A stretch of DNA of 64,000 nucleotides from Pseudomonas citronellolis (GCF_900112375.1 NZ_FOLS01000001.1:124001-188000); one strand, 5' to 3'. Positions 26,382 to 35,195 are shown, counted from the first letter of the stretch. A program made the numbers and translations. Notes: generated from the sequence alone by a model not told the origin.

Positions 26382-26534
26382 CCCCTCTCCCCAACCCTCT
26401 CCCTGAAGGGAGAGGGGGCTGTTCGGTGCGTGGATCGGCATCGGAGCCCGCCTGGAACCTCAGGATGAACTCGGTGATGGCAACCAGTGCAGAGGAGGGT
26501 TCCCTCTCCCTTCAGGGAGAGGGCTAAGGAGAGG
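26382..26534. repeat. R6 repeat pair (CCCTCTCC/AACCCTCTCC type)
   Basis: Inverted pair. At 26382-26419 the sequence is CCCCTCTCCCCAACCCTCTC then CCTGAAGGGAGAGGGGGC. At 26501-26534 it is CCCTCTCCCTTCAGGGAGAG then GGCTAAGGAGAGGG. The same pair, similarly spaced, is at 50603-50775. It fills the gap between aepX and the oxidoreductase gene and could form a long mRNA stem. Confidence 0.85.
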
Positions 26535-26555
26535 GTGCTCTCCTCTGCTTCGCGC

Positions 26556-27578
26556 TTACTGCTGCGCCACCTTCTCCGACTTGCCGTCATAGCGCTTGCG
26601 CCATTCGGCCAGGATGGCGTCGCGGTTCTTCGAGGCCCAGGCGAAGTCGTTCTTGATCAGGCGCTGCTCGTAGTCCGCCGGCAGTTCGGTCTGCGGCTTG
26701 GCGATGCCCGGCTGGGCGAGCACGGCGAAGTTCTCCTTGTACAGCTCCATGGCCGCGGGGCTTGCGGAGAAGTCGGCGAGTTTCTTCGCCGCATCCAGGT
26801 GCTGGGTGCCTTTGACGATGCCGGTGGCTTCGATTTCCCAGCCCAGACCTTCCTTGGGCAGCACTATGTCCAGCGGCGCGCCCTGGCGCTTGAGCTGCAC
26901 GGCCGGGTACTCGAAGGAGATACCGATCGGGAACTCACCGGCGGCGGCCAGCTTGCACGGCTTGGAGCCGGAGTGGACGTACTGGCCGATGTTCTCGTGC
27001 AGGGCGTCCATGTAGGCCCAGCCCTGTTTCTCGCCGAAGGTTTGCAGCCAGGCGGAGACGTCGAGGAAGCCGGTGCCGGAGGACGCCGGGTTGGGCATGA
27101 CGATCTTGCCCTTGTACTCGGGCTTGGTCAGGTCCTGCCAGCTGATGGGCTTCGACAGGCCCTGCTTCTCGGCTTCCACGCTGTTGAAGCAGATGGTCGC
27201 GGCCCACACGTCCATGCCCACCCAGGCCGGCGGGTTGGCCGGGTCGCGGTAGTTCTTGCCGATCGCCGCCAGGTCCTGGGGCGCGTACTTCTCCAGCATG
27301 TCCTGCTGGTCGAGGATGGCCAGGCTGGAGGCGGCCAGGCCCCAGACCACGTCGGCCTGCGGGCGGTCCTTCTCGGCCAGCAGCTTGGCGGTGACGATGC
27401 CGGTGGAGTCGCGCACCCACTTGATCTCGATGTCCGGGTTCTGCTTCTCGAAGGCTTCCTTGTAGGCCTTCAGTTGTTCCGGCTCCAGGGCGGTGTAGAC
27501 GGTCAGTTCGGTGGCGGCGCTGGCGTTCAGGCTGAAACCGGCGAGCACGGCGGCGGCGAGGGCGAGGCGTTTGAACAT
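26556..27578 (-). CDS. aepX: 2-aminoethylphosphonate-type ABC transporter, periplasmic binding protein (AepX/PhnS-like)
   Basis: Extracellular solute-binding protein, 340 residues, with signal peptide MFKRLALAAAVLAGFSLNASA (cleaved before ATELTVY). The fold is that of the iron/phosphonate SBP class, with VYTALEPEQLKAYKEAFE, RPQADVVWGLAASSLAIL and MPNPASSGTGFLDVSAWL. This family (TIGR03261-like) travels with the permease and ATPase found upstream and is the AepX part of AepXVW in pseudomonads. The ligand is inferred, not visible. A GC hairpin precedes it at 27603-27620. Confidence 0.87.
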   Translation of the reverse strand: MFKRLALAAAVLAGFSLNASAATELTVYTALEPEQLKAYKEAFEKQNPDIEIKWVRDSTGIVTAKLLAEKDRPQADVVWGLAASSLAILDQQDMLEKYAPQDLAAIGKNYRDPANPPAWVGMDVWAATICFNSVEAEKQGLSKPISWQDLTKPEYKGKIVMPNPASSGTGFLDVSAWLQTFGEKQGWAYMDALHENIGQYVHSGSKPCKLAAAGEFPIGISFEYPAVQLKRQGAPLDIVLPKEGLGWEIEATGIVKGTQHLDAAKKLADFSASPAAMELYKENFAVLAQPGIAKPQTELPADYEQRLIKNDFAWASKNRDAILAEWRKRYDGKSEKVAQQ

Positions 27579-27602
27579 GGTGCGCTCCTTCTGTTTATTG
27601 GG

Positions 27603-27620
27603 CCCCCGCGTTCGCGGGGG
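27603..27620 (-). other. Intercistronic hairpin before aepX
   Basis: CCCCCGC/GCGGGGG 7-bp stem with a GTTC loop, in the 74-nt gap between the permease stop and the aepX start. Such hairpins often mark mRNA processing or protection upstream of abundant binding-protein genes. Confidence 0.4.
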
Positions 27621-27652
27621 TGGCGGTCAGGTGCAACGTGGGTCGTGGGGAA

Positions 27653-29365
27653 TCAGTGGCCGCTCCGGCGCCAGGCCTGGGACCGGCGCAGCAGGCCGCG
27701 CGAGGCCAGGGCCAGGACGATGGAAGCGGCCGCCGAGGTGAGCAGGATCAGAGTGGACATGGCGGCGGCGCCGCCGACGTTGCCGGCGTCGTCCATGTTC
27801 AGCACGGCGACGGCGGCGAGGATGCTGTCCGGGCTGTAGAGGAAGATCGCCGCCGACACCGTGGTCATCGCCGAGACGAACAGGTAGCGGACGATGTCCA
27901 GCAGCGCCGGCAGGCAAATCGGCAGCGTCACCTTCAGGTAATGGCGCCACAGCGGCATCTTCAGCGACAGCGCGGCGGCCTCGAACTCGCCGTCGAGCTG
28001 GCGCAGCGCGGTGGTGGCGGTCATCTGCGCGGTGGTCAGGTAGTGGGCGATGGTGCACACCACCAGCAGGGTCATGCTGCCGTAGAACACGTGCAGCGGG
28101 TTGCCCGGCAGGTTGAAGAAGAACACGTAGCCCAGGCCCAGGACCAAGCCCGGCACCGCCATGGGCACGAAGCAGAACATGCGCAGCAACTGGTTCAGCC
28201 AGGCCTGCTCGCGAGTCTTCTCGATCAGGTAGGCGCCGGTGAAGATCAGCGCACTGCCGAACAGCGCGGTGCAGCAGGCCAGGGTCAGGCTGTTGCGGTA
28301 GGCCAGCCAGCCGCCGCCGGCGGTTTCCTCGAAGGCGTAGTGGCGCAGCGACAACGACAGGTTGTACGGCCAGAACTTCACCAGCGAGGAATACACGGCC
28401 ATGCCCAGCACGCCGAGGATCACCGCGCTGACCAGCAGCACCAGCGCCAGGTAGGCGCCGTCGCGGCGGCGCGAGGGCTTGGGCTGGTAGACCTGGGCGC
28501 GGCCGCTCATGGCGCCGCCCTGGCGCCGGCGCAGCCAGGCGTCCACCGCGAAGCTCAGCAGTGCCGGCAACAGCAGGAGCATGCCGATCTGCGCGCCGCG
28601 GCCGAACTGCTGCTGGCCGACCACTGCCTTGTAGGCTTCCAGCGCCAGCACCTGGTAGTCGCCGCCGACCACGACGGGCACGCCGAAATCGGTGATGGTC
28701 AGGGTGAACACCAGGCAGAAGGCGGCGAACACGCCCTGCCGCGAGGCCGGCCAGGTGATGCTGCGGAACGCCTTCCAGGGGCTGGCGCCCATGCTCGAGG
28801 CGGCGTCGAACAGCCGCGCGTCGGCCAGCGACAGCGCCGAAAGGAGGATCATCAGCGCGTGGGGGAAGGTGTAGATGGCCTCGCCCAGGACGATGCCCCA
28901 GAAGCCATAGATGTTGTCCGGTACCCAGCTGCGCAGCAGGCCCTGGTTGCCGAACAGGTAGATCAGCGCGATGCCCGGCAGCATCGACGGCGCCAGCAGC
29001 GGCAGCAGGGAAATGCCGCGCCACAGGCCCTTGGCCGGGATCAGCGTGCGCTGCAGGGCGTAGGCGAAGCCATAGGCCAGCGGCACCACGATGGCCGCCA
29101 CGCTCAGCGAGACCTTCAGGCTATTGCCCAGCAGCCAGTGGAAGTTGGCGCTGGCCAGCAGCTCGGCCATGGCCGCCAGGCCGCCGCCCTGCCCTTCGGC
29201 GCCGCTGAAGCCGCGCCAGAAGATGGCCAGCAGCGGCAGCAGCACGGCCAGGGCCAGCAGGGCGAGCAGCAACAGCTTGCCGCCGAGGATGAACAGGCGG
29301 TCGCCGAGGTCGCCGCGGGCCTGGCCGGCGGCCAGGGTCGGGTCGAGTTTCATCACCGCGCTCAT
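27653..29365 (-). CDS. aepW: 2-aminoethylphosphonate-type ABC transporter, fused permease (AepW/PhnU2-like)
   Basis: Inner-membrane protein of 570 residues made of two six-helix BPD permease halves in one chain. EAA-type loops are near [20 protein letters not shown] (first half) and [20 protein letters not shown] (second half). Fused permeases are typical of the TIGR03262-like group. Its ATG is 1 nt past the ATPase stop (TGACATG), so translation is probably coupled. An in-frame ATG at codon 5 is a possible alternative start. Confidence 0.88.
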   Translation of the reverse strand: MSAVMKLDPTLAAGQARGDLGDRLFILGGKLLLLALLALAVLLPLLAIFWRGFSGAEGQGGGLAAMAELLASANFHWLLGNSLKVSLSVAAIVVPLAYGFAYALQRTLIPAKGLWRGISLLPLLAPSMLPGIALIYLFGNQGLLRSWVPDNIYGFWGIVLGEAIYTFPHALMILLSALSLADARLFDAASSMGASPWKAFRSITWPASRQGVFAAFCLVFTLTITDFGVPVVVGGDYQVLALEAYKAVVGQQQFGRGAQIGMLLLLPALLSFAVDAWLRRRQGGAMSGRAQVYQPKPSRRRDGAYLALVLLVSAVILGVLGMAVYSSLVKFWPYNLSLSLRHYAFEETAGGGWLAYRNSLTLACCTALFGSALIFTGAYLIEKTREQAWLNQLLRMFCFVPMAVPGLVLGLGYVFFFNLPGNPLHVFYGSMTLLVVCTIAHYLTTAQMTATTALRQLDGEFEAAALSLKMPLWRHYLKVTLPICLPALLDIVRYLFVSAMTTVSAAIFLYSPDSILAAVAVLNMDDAGNVGGAAAMSTLILLTSAAASIVLALASRGLLRRSQAWRRSGH

Positions 29366-29366
29366 G

Positions 29367-30428
29367 TCAGGCGAACACCTGCAGGCTCTGCGGCGGCAGC
29401 GAGACCCAGATGTCCGCGCTGCCCAGGCGCGGCATCTGTTCCGGGGCCAGCTCGGCCAGCAGCGCGTGGCCGGGCAGCTCGTGCAGTTCGAAGCTCATGC
29501 GGCAGCGGTTGCCGAGGAAGGTGATCTCGCGGACCTGGGCGCGGAACAGGTTCTCCTGGTGCACCACCGGGTTGATGCCGATCGCCTCCGGGCGGCAGAA
29601 CAGCCGTCCGCGCGTGGCGTTGGCCCGCTCGCCATGCAGGCGCAGGCTCAGGCCGCCGACCCGCGCCAGGCCGTCGGCGCCACGCTCGAAGGGCAGCCAG
29701 TTGCCCTGGCCGACGAACTCGGCGACGAAGGGCGTGGCCGGGGCGCTGTAGATGTCCTGGGCGGTGCCGTACTGCTCGACCTTGCCGTGGTTCATCACGG
29801 CGATGCGGTCGGCCATCAGCATGGCCTCGTCCTGGTTGTGGGTGACCATCAGGGTGGTGATGCCCAGGCTCTTCTGCAGCTGGCGCAGCTCGCCGCACAG
29901 GTGCTCGCGCACCCGGGCGTCCAGCGCCGACATGGGCTCGTCGAGCAGCAGCAGCGACGGCGCCGGGGCCAGCGCGCGGGCCATGGCCACGCGCTGCTGC
30001 TGGCCGCCGGAGAGCTGGCCGGGGTACTTCTTCTCGCTGCCGGCCAGGCCGACCAGCTCGAGCATCTCGCCCACGCGCTGGCGCGCTTCCTCGCGGCTGG
30101 CGCCGGTCAGGCCGTAGGCGACGTTCTGCTCGACGCTGAGGTTGGGGAACAGCGCGTAGGACTGGAACAGGATGCCGTAGTCGCGGGCCTGGGGCGGCAG
30201 GCGCGAGACGTCGCGCTCACCGATATGGATGATGCCGCCGTCCTGGCGCTCCAGCCCGGCGATGCAGCGCAGCAGCGTGGTCTTGCCGCAGCCGGAGGGG
30301 CCGAGCAGGCAGACCAGCTCGCCGCCCTCGATATCCAGCGAAACGCCGTCGAGGGCGGCGAAGTGGCCGAAGCGCTTGTGCATGTCGCGCACCCGCAGCG
30401 GGGTGCCGGTGGGGAGGGAATCGTGCAT
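29367..30428 (-). CDS. aepV: 2-aminoethylphosphonate-type ABC transporter, ATPase (AepV/PhnT2-like)
   Basis: ABC ATPase, 353 residues. Walker A is GPSGCGKTT (about 43-51), the signature is [15 protein letters not shown], Walker B is [13 protein letters not shown] and the H-loop is [10 protein letters not shown]-terminal TOBE-like domain (about 270-353) follows. This layout is that of the polyamine/iron/phosphonate (CUT2-like) ATPases. It is the first gene of the aepV-aepW-aepX-oxidoreductase run. Confidence 0.88.
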   Translation of the reverse strand: MHDSLPTGTPLRVRDMHKRFGHFAALDGVSLDIEGGELVCLLGPSGCGKTTLLRCIAGLERQDGGIIHIGERDVSRLPPQARDYGILFQSYALFPNLSVEQNVAYGLTGASREEARQRVGEMLELVGLAGSEKKYPGQLSGGQQQRVAMARALAPAPSLLLLDEPMSALDARVREHLCGELRQLQKSLGITTLMVTHNQDEAMLMADRIAVMNHGKVEQYGTAQDIYSAPATPFVAEFVGQGNWLPFERGADGLARVGGLSLRLHGERANATRGRLFCRPEAIGINPVVHQENLFRAQVREITFLGNRCRMSFELHELPGHALLAELAPEQMPRLGSADIWVSLPPQSLQVFA

Positions 30429-30577
30429 GGCGGAACCTCTTGCAGCTGGCCCGCGGCGACAGACCGCGGGGCTCGATGGAGGGCCATGCTAGGGAAGGAA
30501 TGCGAAGGCTCTGTTGCGATGGGTGCAACTGCGCCGATAGAGGTATAGGCAGATTTGCGATGGCGAAAGGCTTTTTG

Positions 30578-30717
30578 CAGGAGCGGGCCCTGCCCGCGAT
30601 TCGCACGCAGGGCGCGCTCCTACAGGGGAACGGAGCGGGTGGCGCAGCGTAGGAGCGGATCTCATCCGCGAATCGCGCCGGAACGTCCGGCTATCGCGGA
30701 CAAGGTCCGCTCCTACG
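30578..30717. repeat. Composite REP array (R2, linker, R3)
   Basis: R2 is 30578-30624 (GGAGCGGGCCCTGCCCGCG ... GCGCGCTCCTAC). The linker is GGGGAACGGAGCGGGTGGCG. R3 is 30648-30717 (CGTAGGAGCGGATCTCATCC ... GGACAAGGTCCGCTCCTACG). It lies in the 335 bases between the LysR gene and aepV, upstream of the transporter start. I saw no clear promoter in the rest of that gap. Confidence 0.86.
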
Positions 30718-30763
30718 GTACGGGCAGGCCCGGCTTCCTACGAAAAACCCCAGGCAATTGCAG

Positions 30764-31630
30764 TTACGCGGCGGGCGCGGTTTCCCGTGCCAGGGCCAGG
30801 AAGGCGCTGGTCAGGCGCGCCTGGCGGCGTTCCTTCAGGCAGAACAGGTATTCGTCGATCAGCGGCGCGCCCTGCAGCTCCAGCACGCGCAGCTCGGGGT
30901 TATCCGGCACTTCCTGGCGCGAGATGATGCTCACCCCGAGGTTGCGGATCACCGCCTCGCGGATCGACTCGCGGCTGCCGATCTCCAGCATCGAGGCCGG
31001 CGTCACCGCGGACTCGCGCAGCAGCTTCTCGGTCAGCTCGCGGGTGGTGGAACCGGCCTCGCGCATCAGCAGGCAATGGTTGCGCAGCTCACCCAGGGCC
31101 ACCGAGCGCTGCGCCGCCAGCGGGTGGCTGCGGTGCACCGCCAGCACCAGCGGGTCGCGGCCGAGCACCAGGTGGATCAGCCGCGCGTCCTCCACCGGCT
31201 GCGACGAGGCCGCCAGGTCCACCCGGCATTCGTAGAGGGCCTCCAGCACCTGCTGCGAATTGCCGATCTCCACCGATACCTCGATCTGCGGGTAACGCTC
31301 GCGGAAGGCCTTGATCAGCCCCAGCACGTAGTAGGGCGAGGTGGCGCCGATGCGCAGGCTGCCCTGCATCTGCCCGCAATTGCGCAGGAAGAACTCGATA
31401 TCCGACTCCTGCTGCAGCAGCGCCTGGACCATGGGCAGCAGGCGCGCGCCTTCGTCGGTGAGGGTCAGGCGGCGGCCGCCGCGGTAGAACAGCTCCACGG
31501 CGTACTGGCCTTCCAGGCTGCGGATCTGCGTGGTCACCGTCGGCTGGCTGAGGCCGAGCTTCTTCGCCGCCTGGGTGATGCTGCCCAGGCGCGCCACCAT
31601 ATAGAAGGCCTTGAGTTCGGCGCTCAGCAT
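30764..31630 (-). CDS. LysR-family regulator linked to aminoethylphosphonate uptake
   Basis: 288 residues. The N-terminal HTH is residues about 1-60 (FYMVARLGSITQAAKKLGLS, then QPTVTTQIRSLE). The effector-binding domain is about 90-285 (GSLRIGATSPYYVLGLIKAF). It resembles the LysR group recurrently found with 2-aminoethylphosphonate genes (TIGR03339-like). It is on the same strand as, and upstream of, the transporter genes rather than divergent from them, with a REP array between. Confidence 0.86.
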   Translation of the reverse strand: MLSAELKAFYMVARLGSITQAAKKLGLSQPTVTTQIRSLEGQYAVELFYRGGRRLTLTDEGARLLPMVQALLQQESDIEFFLRNCGQMQGSLRIGATSPYYVLGLIKAFRERYPQIEVSVEIGNSQQVLEALYECRVDLAASSQPVEDARLIHLVLGRDPLVLAVHRSHPLAAQRSVALGELRNHCLLMREAGSTTRELTEKLLRESAVTPASMLEIGSRESIREAVIRNLGVSIISRQEVPDNPELRVLELQGAPLIDEYLFCLKERRQARLTSAFLALARETAPAA

Positions 31631-31776
31631 CGCTCGGACCGCTCAGGGAAATGGCTCATCGCTTCTCCGTCATCGCCAGACGTCTGGATTCGACTATCGG
31701 GTATCGGTGCCAGGCGCGCTACGAATCCAGGCGCAATGGCAAGAAACCGGGGGCAATGAGGAAACGGCGGGAAGGA

Positions 31777-31851
31777 TGGCGTCCCCAACTGGATTCGAAC
31801 CAGTATCTAGCCCTTAGGAGGGGCTTATTCTATCCCTTGAACTATGGGGAC
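31777..31851 (-). tRNA. tRNA-Arg (anticodon CCT)
   Basis: A 75-nt cloverleaf on the minus strand with acceptor GTCCCCA/TGGGGAC, anticodon stem AGCCC/GGGCT and loop CTCCTAA (anticodon CCT, reads AGG). The T arm is CTGGTTCGAATCCAG and the 3' CCA is encoded. It is a single gene between the LysR regulator and phnN. Confidence 0.95.
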
Positions 31852-31973
31852 ACGCCTGGGCCCGCGGCGGCTGCCGGGACCGGGTGGGCATGTTAACCAG
31901 CGTCGGCGCATTTGTCATGCCACGGCGCGGATTTCGCACCTGCCGAGAAGGCCCGCCTGAACGAACAGCGGCG

Positions 31974-32552
31974 TCAGCCTGGCGTTGCCGCTGCGCTGAC
32001 CCCGGCGTCGTCCAGCAAGGCCAGCAGGCCGCCCACGCTGGTCTCCAGGCTGGCGGAGTTGTCCAGCACCCGCAACGGCGGCGCCAGGCCCTCGGCGAAG
32101 GCGGCATTGCGCGCCAGGCGCGCCTCGATCTCCGCCAGGGTTTCCCGGCCGCGGGCGACCAGGCGCTGGCGCAGCACCTCGGGGGCGACCTGCAACAGCA
32201 CCGCGAGCAGGCCGGGATAGCGTCGTCGCGCTTCCTCCAGATAGCCGCGCGAGCCGTTGACCAGCACGACGCGCCCCTGGGCCAGCCAGTGGTCGATCTG
32301 CCGCGGGATGCCGTAGCACAGGCCGTTGGCCCGCCAGCTCATGGCGAAGGCGCCCTCGCGCTCCAGGCGCTCGAAGGCTTCGGGGGTCACCGCTTCGGCA
32401 TCCTCGCCGCGGGCCTCGGCGGAACGGGTGATCACCCGCCGCACGACGTGCCCGCCCCGCTCGGCCAGCGGCGCCGCCGCAGCCTGGAGCAGGCTGTCCT
32501 TGCCCGAGCCCGAAGGCCCCATCAGATAGATCAACTTGCCGCTCATGCTCAT
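31974..32552 (-). CDS. phnN: Ribose 1,5-bisphosphate phosphokinase PhnN
   Basis: ATP-dependent conversion of ribose 1,5-bisphosphate to PRPP, the last step of C-P lyase phosphonate degradation. It has 192 residues and a guanylate-kinase-like fold. The P-loop is GPSGSGKDS (12-20), followed by RVITRSAEARGEDAEAVTPE and MSWRANGLCYGIP. Two starts (ATG at 32552 or 32546) are close together; the first is given. No other C-P lyase gene is in the window. In P. aeruginosa phnN and amrZ flank the phnC-M genes, whereas here they are direct neighbours. Confidence 0.93.
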   Translation of the reverse strand: MSMSGKLIYLMGPSGSGKDSLLQAAAAPLAERGGHVVRRVITRSAEARGEDAEAVTPEAFERLEREGAFAMSWRANGLCYGIPRQIDHWLAQGRVVLVNGSRGYLEEARRRYPGLLAVLLQVAPEVLRQRLVARGRETLAEIEARLARNAAFAEGLAPPLRVLDNSASLETSVGGLLALLDDAGVSAAATPG

Positions 32553-32997
32553 CTCTGCACCGCGCCTCCCGGGGCGCGGACGCCGCGTATGATACCCGCC
32601 CGCCGGCGCCGCGGAAGCGGGAAAATGGCCGGCCCGGCGCTGCATGGCGAGCCAGGTTGTGACATCATCCGCGCCCCTCGTGAACCATTGCCCGTGCGGG
32701 TGGTCGGATGATGGCGCAATGGCGGCCGGGACCTGGGACTTGAGCTAATCTGAGCGAATGGAGCCCATGGGCCGCGCCACCCATCGAAAGAAAGATATGC
32801 AGATAGCCTCGCATTTCGGACGATTGGTGCTGGCATTTAGCCTTCATGCGACGCAAAATACGTCGCAGAATTGACGTCAAGTAATTGGTCGGCCACCTGA
32901 TTACTGCCCTTGCGCTGAACGGCCAACGGATTTCGCTGTCATAGGGACTCGAACACAGACCCCTTGGCACCGTTTCCCTGACTTACAGGTTTAATGT
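32553..32997. promoter_or_regulatory. amrZ upstream region with three inverted repeats
   Basis: 445 bases without a solid gene, more AT-rich than the surroundings near amrZ. It contains TGCGACG-caaaata-CGTCGCA (32847-32867), the perfect palindrome TTGACGTCAA (32871-32880) and AGTAAT-N14-ATTACT (32880-32905). A 25-codon ORF with a weak AAAGA site starts at 32796 and ends inside these palindromes. I found no convincing AlgU (GAACTT...TCTGA) promoter. Confidence 0.5.
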
Positions 32998-33327
32998 ATG
33001 CGCCCATTGAAACAGGCAACCCCAAGCTACTCCAGTCGCACCGCCGACAAGTTCGTCGTCCGTCTGCCCGAAGGCATGCGTGAGCGTATCGCCGAGGTCG
33101 CCCGCAATCACCATCGCAGCATGAACTCGGAAATCATCGCCCGCCTGGAGCAGAGCCTGCTGCAAGAGGGCGCCCTGCAGGACAACCTCGGCATCCGCCT
33201 GGACAGCCCCGAGCTGAGCCTGCACGAGCGTGAGCTGCTGCAACGCTTCCGCCAGCTGACCCACCGCCAGCAGAATGCGCTGATCGCCCTGATCGCCCAC
33301 GATGCGGAAATGGCCAGCAACGCCTGA
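32998..33327 (+). CDS. amrZ: Ribbon-helix-helix transcription factor AmrZ (AlgZ)
   Basis: 109 residues. An Arc/Mnt-type ribbon-helix-helix domain is residues about 15-65 ([20 protein letters not shown], then [18 protein letters not shown]), followed by a C-terminal tetramerisation segment ([20 protein letters not shown]). As I recall it, the sequence is nearly the same as P. aeruginosa AmrZ, which controls alginate, twitching, flagella and c-di-GMP genes and represses its own promoter. It is monocistronic, ending at a strong hairpin. Confidence 0.96.
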   Translation: MRPLKQATPSYSSRTADKFVVRLPEGMRERIAEVARNHHRSMNSEIIARLEQSLLQEGALQDNLGIRLDSPELSLHERELLQRFRQLTHRQQNALIALIAHDAEMASNA

Positions 33328-33365
33328 GCCCAACTGCACCGAAGAAGCGCTGTTCGCTTAAAGAG

Positions 33366-33401
33366 AAATGCCGTTTCTCCCATGGGGGAAACGGCATTTT
33401 T
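33366..33401 (+). terminator. amrZ terminator
   Basis: A 12-bp perfect stem AAATGCCGTTTC/GAAACGGCATTT followed by TTTTTC, 39 nt past the amrZ stop. Confidence 0.93.
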
Positions 33402-33445
33402 CATTCCAGCGGGCCATGCCCCGTCCGGCGTGGCCGGTGAATCCA

Positions 33446-33633
33446 ATCGCGGACAAAGTCCGCTCCTACGCCCGTGCCCTCCCTGAACCTTAGGCTTGCG
33501 CCGAGGTGCTCTTCGTAGGATGGGTTGAGCTTGCGAAACCCATCGCCCCCTGATGATGGGTATCGCTTCGCTCAACGCCATCCTACGAAAAGTCGTGCTT
33601 CCCGGAACCGTAGGAGCGGACTCTGTCCGCGAT
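33446..33633. repeat. Composite REP module (R3 half, R4, R3 half) between amrZ and mgtE
   Basis: ATCGCGGACAAAGTCCGCTC then CTACG (33446-33470); R4 with arms CGTAGGATGGGTTGAGC and GCTCAACGCCATCCTACG (33514-33587); CGTAGGAGCGGACTCTGTCC (33609-33633). Order and flanking words (CCGGCGTGG, TCCAATCGCGG, CCCGTGC, GGAACCGTAGG) match the module at 12961-13125. Confidence 0.86.
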
Positions 33634-33710
33634 CCGGCGCTCAGGAGGTCCTGCGATACGGATGTAGCGAGAGCCCCGATTTCCTGCCCGCAAAGCCCCG
33701 CCCCTGAAAT

Positions 33711-33734
33711 GCAAAAACCGCCCGAAGGCGGTTT
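33711..33734 (-). terminator. mgtE terminator
   Basis: Minus-strand stem AAACCGCC/GGCGGTTT with a TTCG loop and a TTTGC tail, about 20 nt after the mgtE stop. Confidence 0.85.
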
Positions 33735-33752
33735 CTCGCGGCCACTGTGAGC

Positions 33753-35195
33753 CTACATCAGGAACAACGTGGCCAGGCCCAGGAAGATGAAGAACCCACC
33801 GCTGTCGGTCATGGCGGTGATCATCACACTGGAGCCCATCGCCGGGTCGCGCCCCAGGCGCAGCAGGGTCATCGGAATCAGCACCCCCGCCAGCGCAGCC
33901 AACAGCAGGTTGAGGGTCATGGCCGCGGTCATCACCACGCCCAGCTCCCAGTTGCCGTACAGGTAGAAGGCCACCACGCCTATCACCCCGCCCCAGACCA
34001 GGCCGTTGACCAGCGCCACGCCCAGCTCCTTGCGCAGCAGGCGCGTGGCGTTGCTGGTCTGGATCTGGTCCAGGGCGATGGCGCGGACGATCATGGTGAT
34101 GGTCTGGTTGCCCGAGTTGCCGCCGATGCCGGCGACGATGGGCATCAGCGCGGCCAGCGCCACCAGCTTCTCGATGGAGCCTTCGAACAGGCCGATCACC
34201 CGCGAGGCGACGAAGGCGGTGATCAGGTTGGTGGCCAGCCAGGTCCAGCGGTTGCGCACCGACTTCCACACCGAGGCGAAGATGTCTTCCTCCTCGCGCA
34301 GACCGGCCATGTTCAGCACTTCGGTCTCGCTCTCCTCGCGGATGAGGTCGACCATCTCGTCGATGGTCAGGCGGCCGATCAGCTTGCCGTTCTTGTCCAC
34401 CACCGGGGCGGAGATCAGGTCGTAGCGCTCGAACGCCTGGGCGGCGTCGTAGCCGTCCTCGTCGGGCTGGAAGGTCACCGGGTCGGTGGCCATGACCTCG
34501 GCCACCTGCTTGTCCGGGTCGTTGACCAGCAGGCGCTTGATCGGCAGCACGCCCTTGAGCAGGCCGTCGTAGTCGACCACGAACAGCTTGTCGGTATGCC
34601 CCGGCAGCTCCTTCAGGCGGCGCAGATAGCGCAGCACCACTTCCAGGCTGACGTCGTCGCGGATGGTGACCATCTCGAAGTCCATCAGCGCGCCGACTTC
34701 GTCTTCCTCGTAGGACAACGCCGAGCGCACGCGCTCGCGCTGCTGCGCATCGAGGGTTTCCATCAGCTCGTGGACGACGTCGCGCGGCAGTTCCGGCGCC
34801 AGGTCGGCGAGTTCGTCGGCGTCCATCTCCTTGGCCGCGGCGAGGATCTCGTGATCGTCCATGTCGGCGATCAGCGTCTCGCGGACGGCGTCGGATACTT
34901 CCAGGAGGATGTCGCCGTCGCGCTCGGCCTTGACCAGCTGCCAGACCGTCAGGCGGTCGCTCAGCGGCAGCGATTCGAGGATGTGGGCGATGTCGGCGGG
35001 GTGCAGGTCATCGAGCTTGCGCTGCAGCTCGGCGAGGTTCTGCCGGTGTACCAGGTTCTCGACGAGATCCTGGTGCTGGCCTTCCTGGCGGTGCGCCAGG
35101 TCTTCGACCAGCTTGTGCTTGTTCAGCAGCTCGACCACCTGGTTCAGGCGGTCCTGCAGGCTTTCCTGCGGCTTCTTGGCTTCTACTTCGGTCAT
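33753..35195 (-). CDS. mgtE: Magnesium transporter MgtE
   Basis: Mg2+ channel of the inner membrane, 480 residues. Domains in order: N-terminal MgtE_N helical superhelix (about 20-160, with LHPADIAHILESLP), a tandem CBS pair (about 165-290, MDFEMVTIRDDVSL and PVVDKNGKLIGRLTIDEMVD) and five transmembrane helices (about 315-480, with the conserved MPIVAGIGGNSGNQ pore-lining segment and TAMTDSGGFFIFLGLATLFL). The ATG at 35195 is chosen over an ATG 11 codons upstream. In P. aeruginosa mgtE and rsmA are also near neighbours. Confidence 0.96.
   Translation of the reverse strand: MTEVEAKKPQESLQDRLNQVVELLNKHKLVEDLAHRQEGQHQDLVENLVHRQNLAELQRKLDDLHPADIAHILESLPLSDRLTVWQLVKAERDGDILLEVSDAVRETLIADMDDHEILAAAKEMDADELADLAPELPRDVVHELMETLDAQQRERVRSALSYEEDEVGALMDFEMVTIRDDVSLEVVLRYLRRLKELPGHTDKLFVVDYDGLLKGVLPIKRLLVNDPDKQVAEVMATDPVTFQPDEDGYDAAQAFERYDLISAPVVDKNGKLIGRLTIDEMVDLIREESETEVLNMAGLREEEDIFASVWKSVRNRWTWLATNLITAFVASRVIGLFEGSIEKLVALAALMPIVAGIGGNSGNQTITMIVRAIALDQIQTSNATRLLRKELGVALVNGLVWGGVIGVVAFYLYGNWELGVVMTAAMTLNLLLAALAGVLIPMTLLRLGRDPAMGSSVMITAMTDSGGFFIFLGLATLFLM

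Noticed and set aside
32665..32970. Minus-strand ORF in the amrZ upstream region
   Set aside because: It is antisense to the amrZ promoter region, has no family features or ribosome-binding site, and crosses several palindromes.
32553..32997. AlgU-type promoter for amrZ (GGACTT ... TCTGA near 32735)
   Set aside because: The spacing between the two boxes is about 7 nt rather than 16-17, so it cannot be a functional -35/-10 pair.
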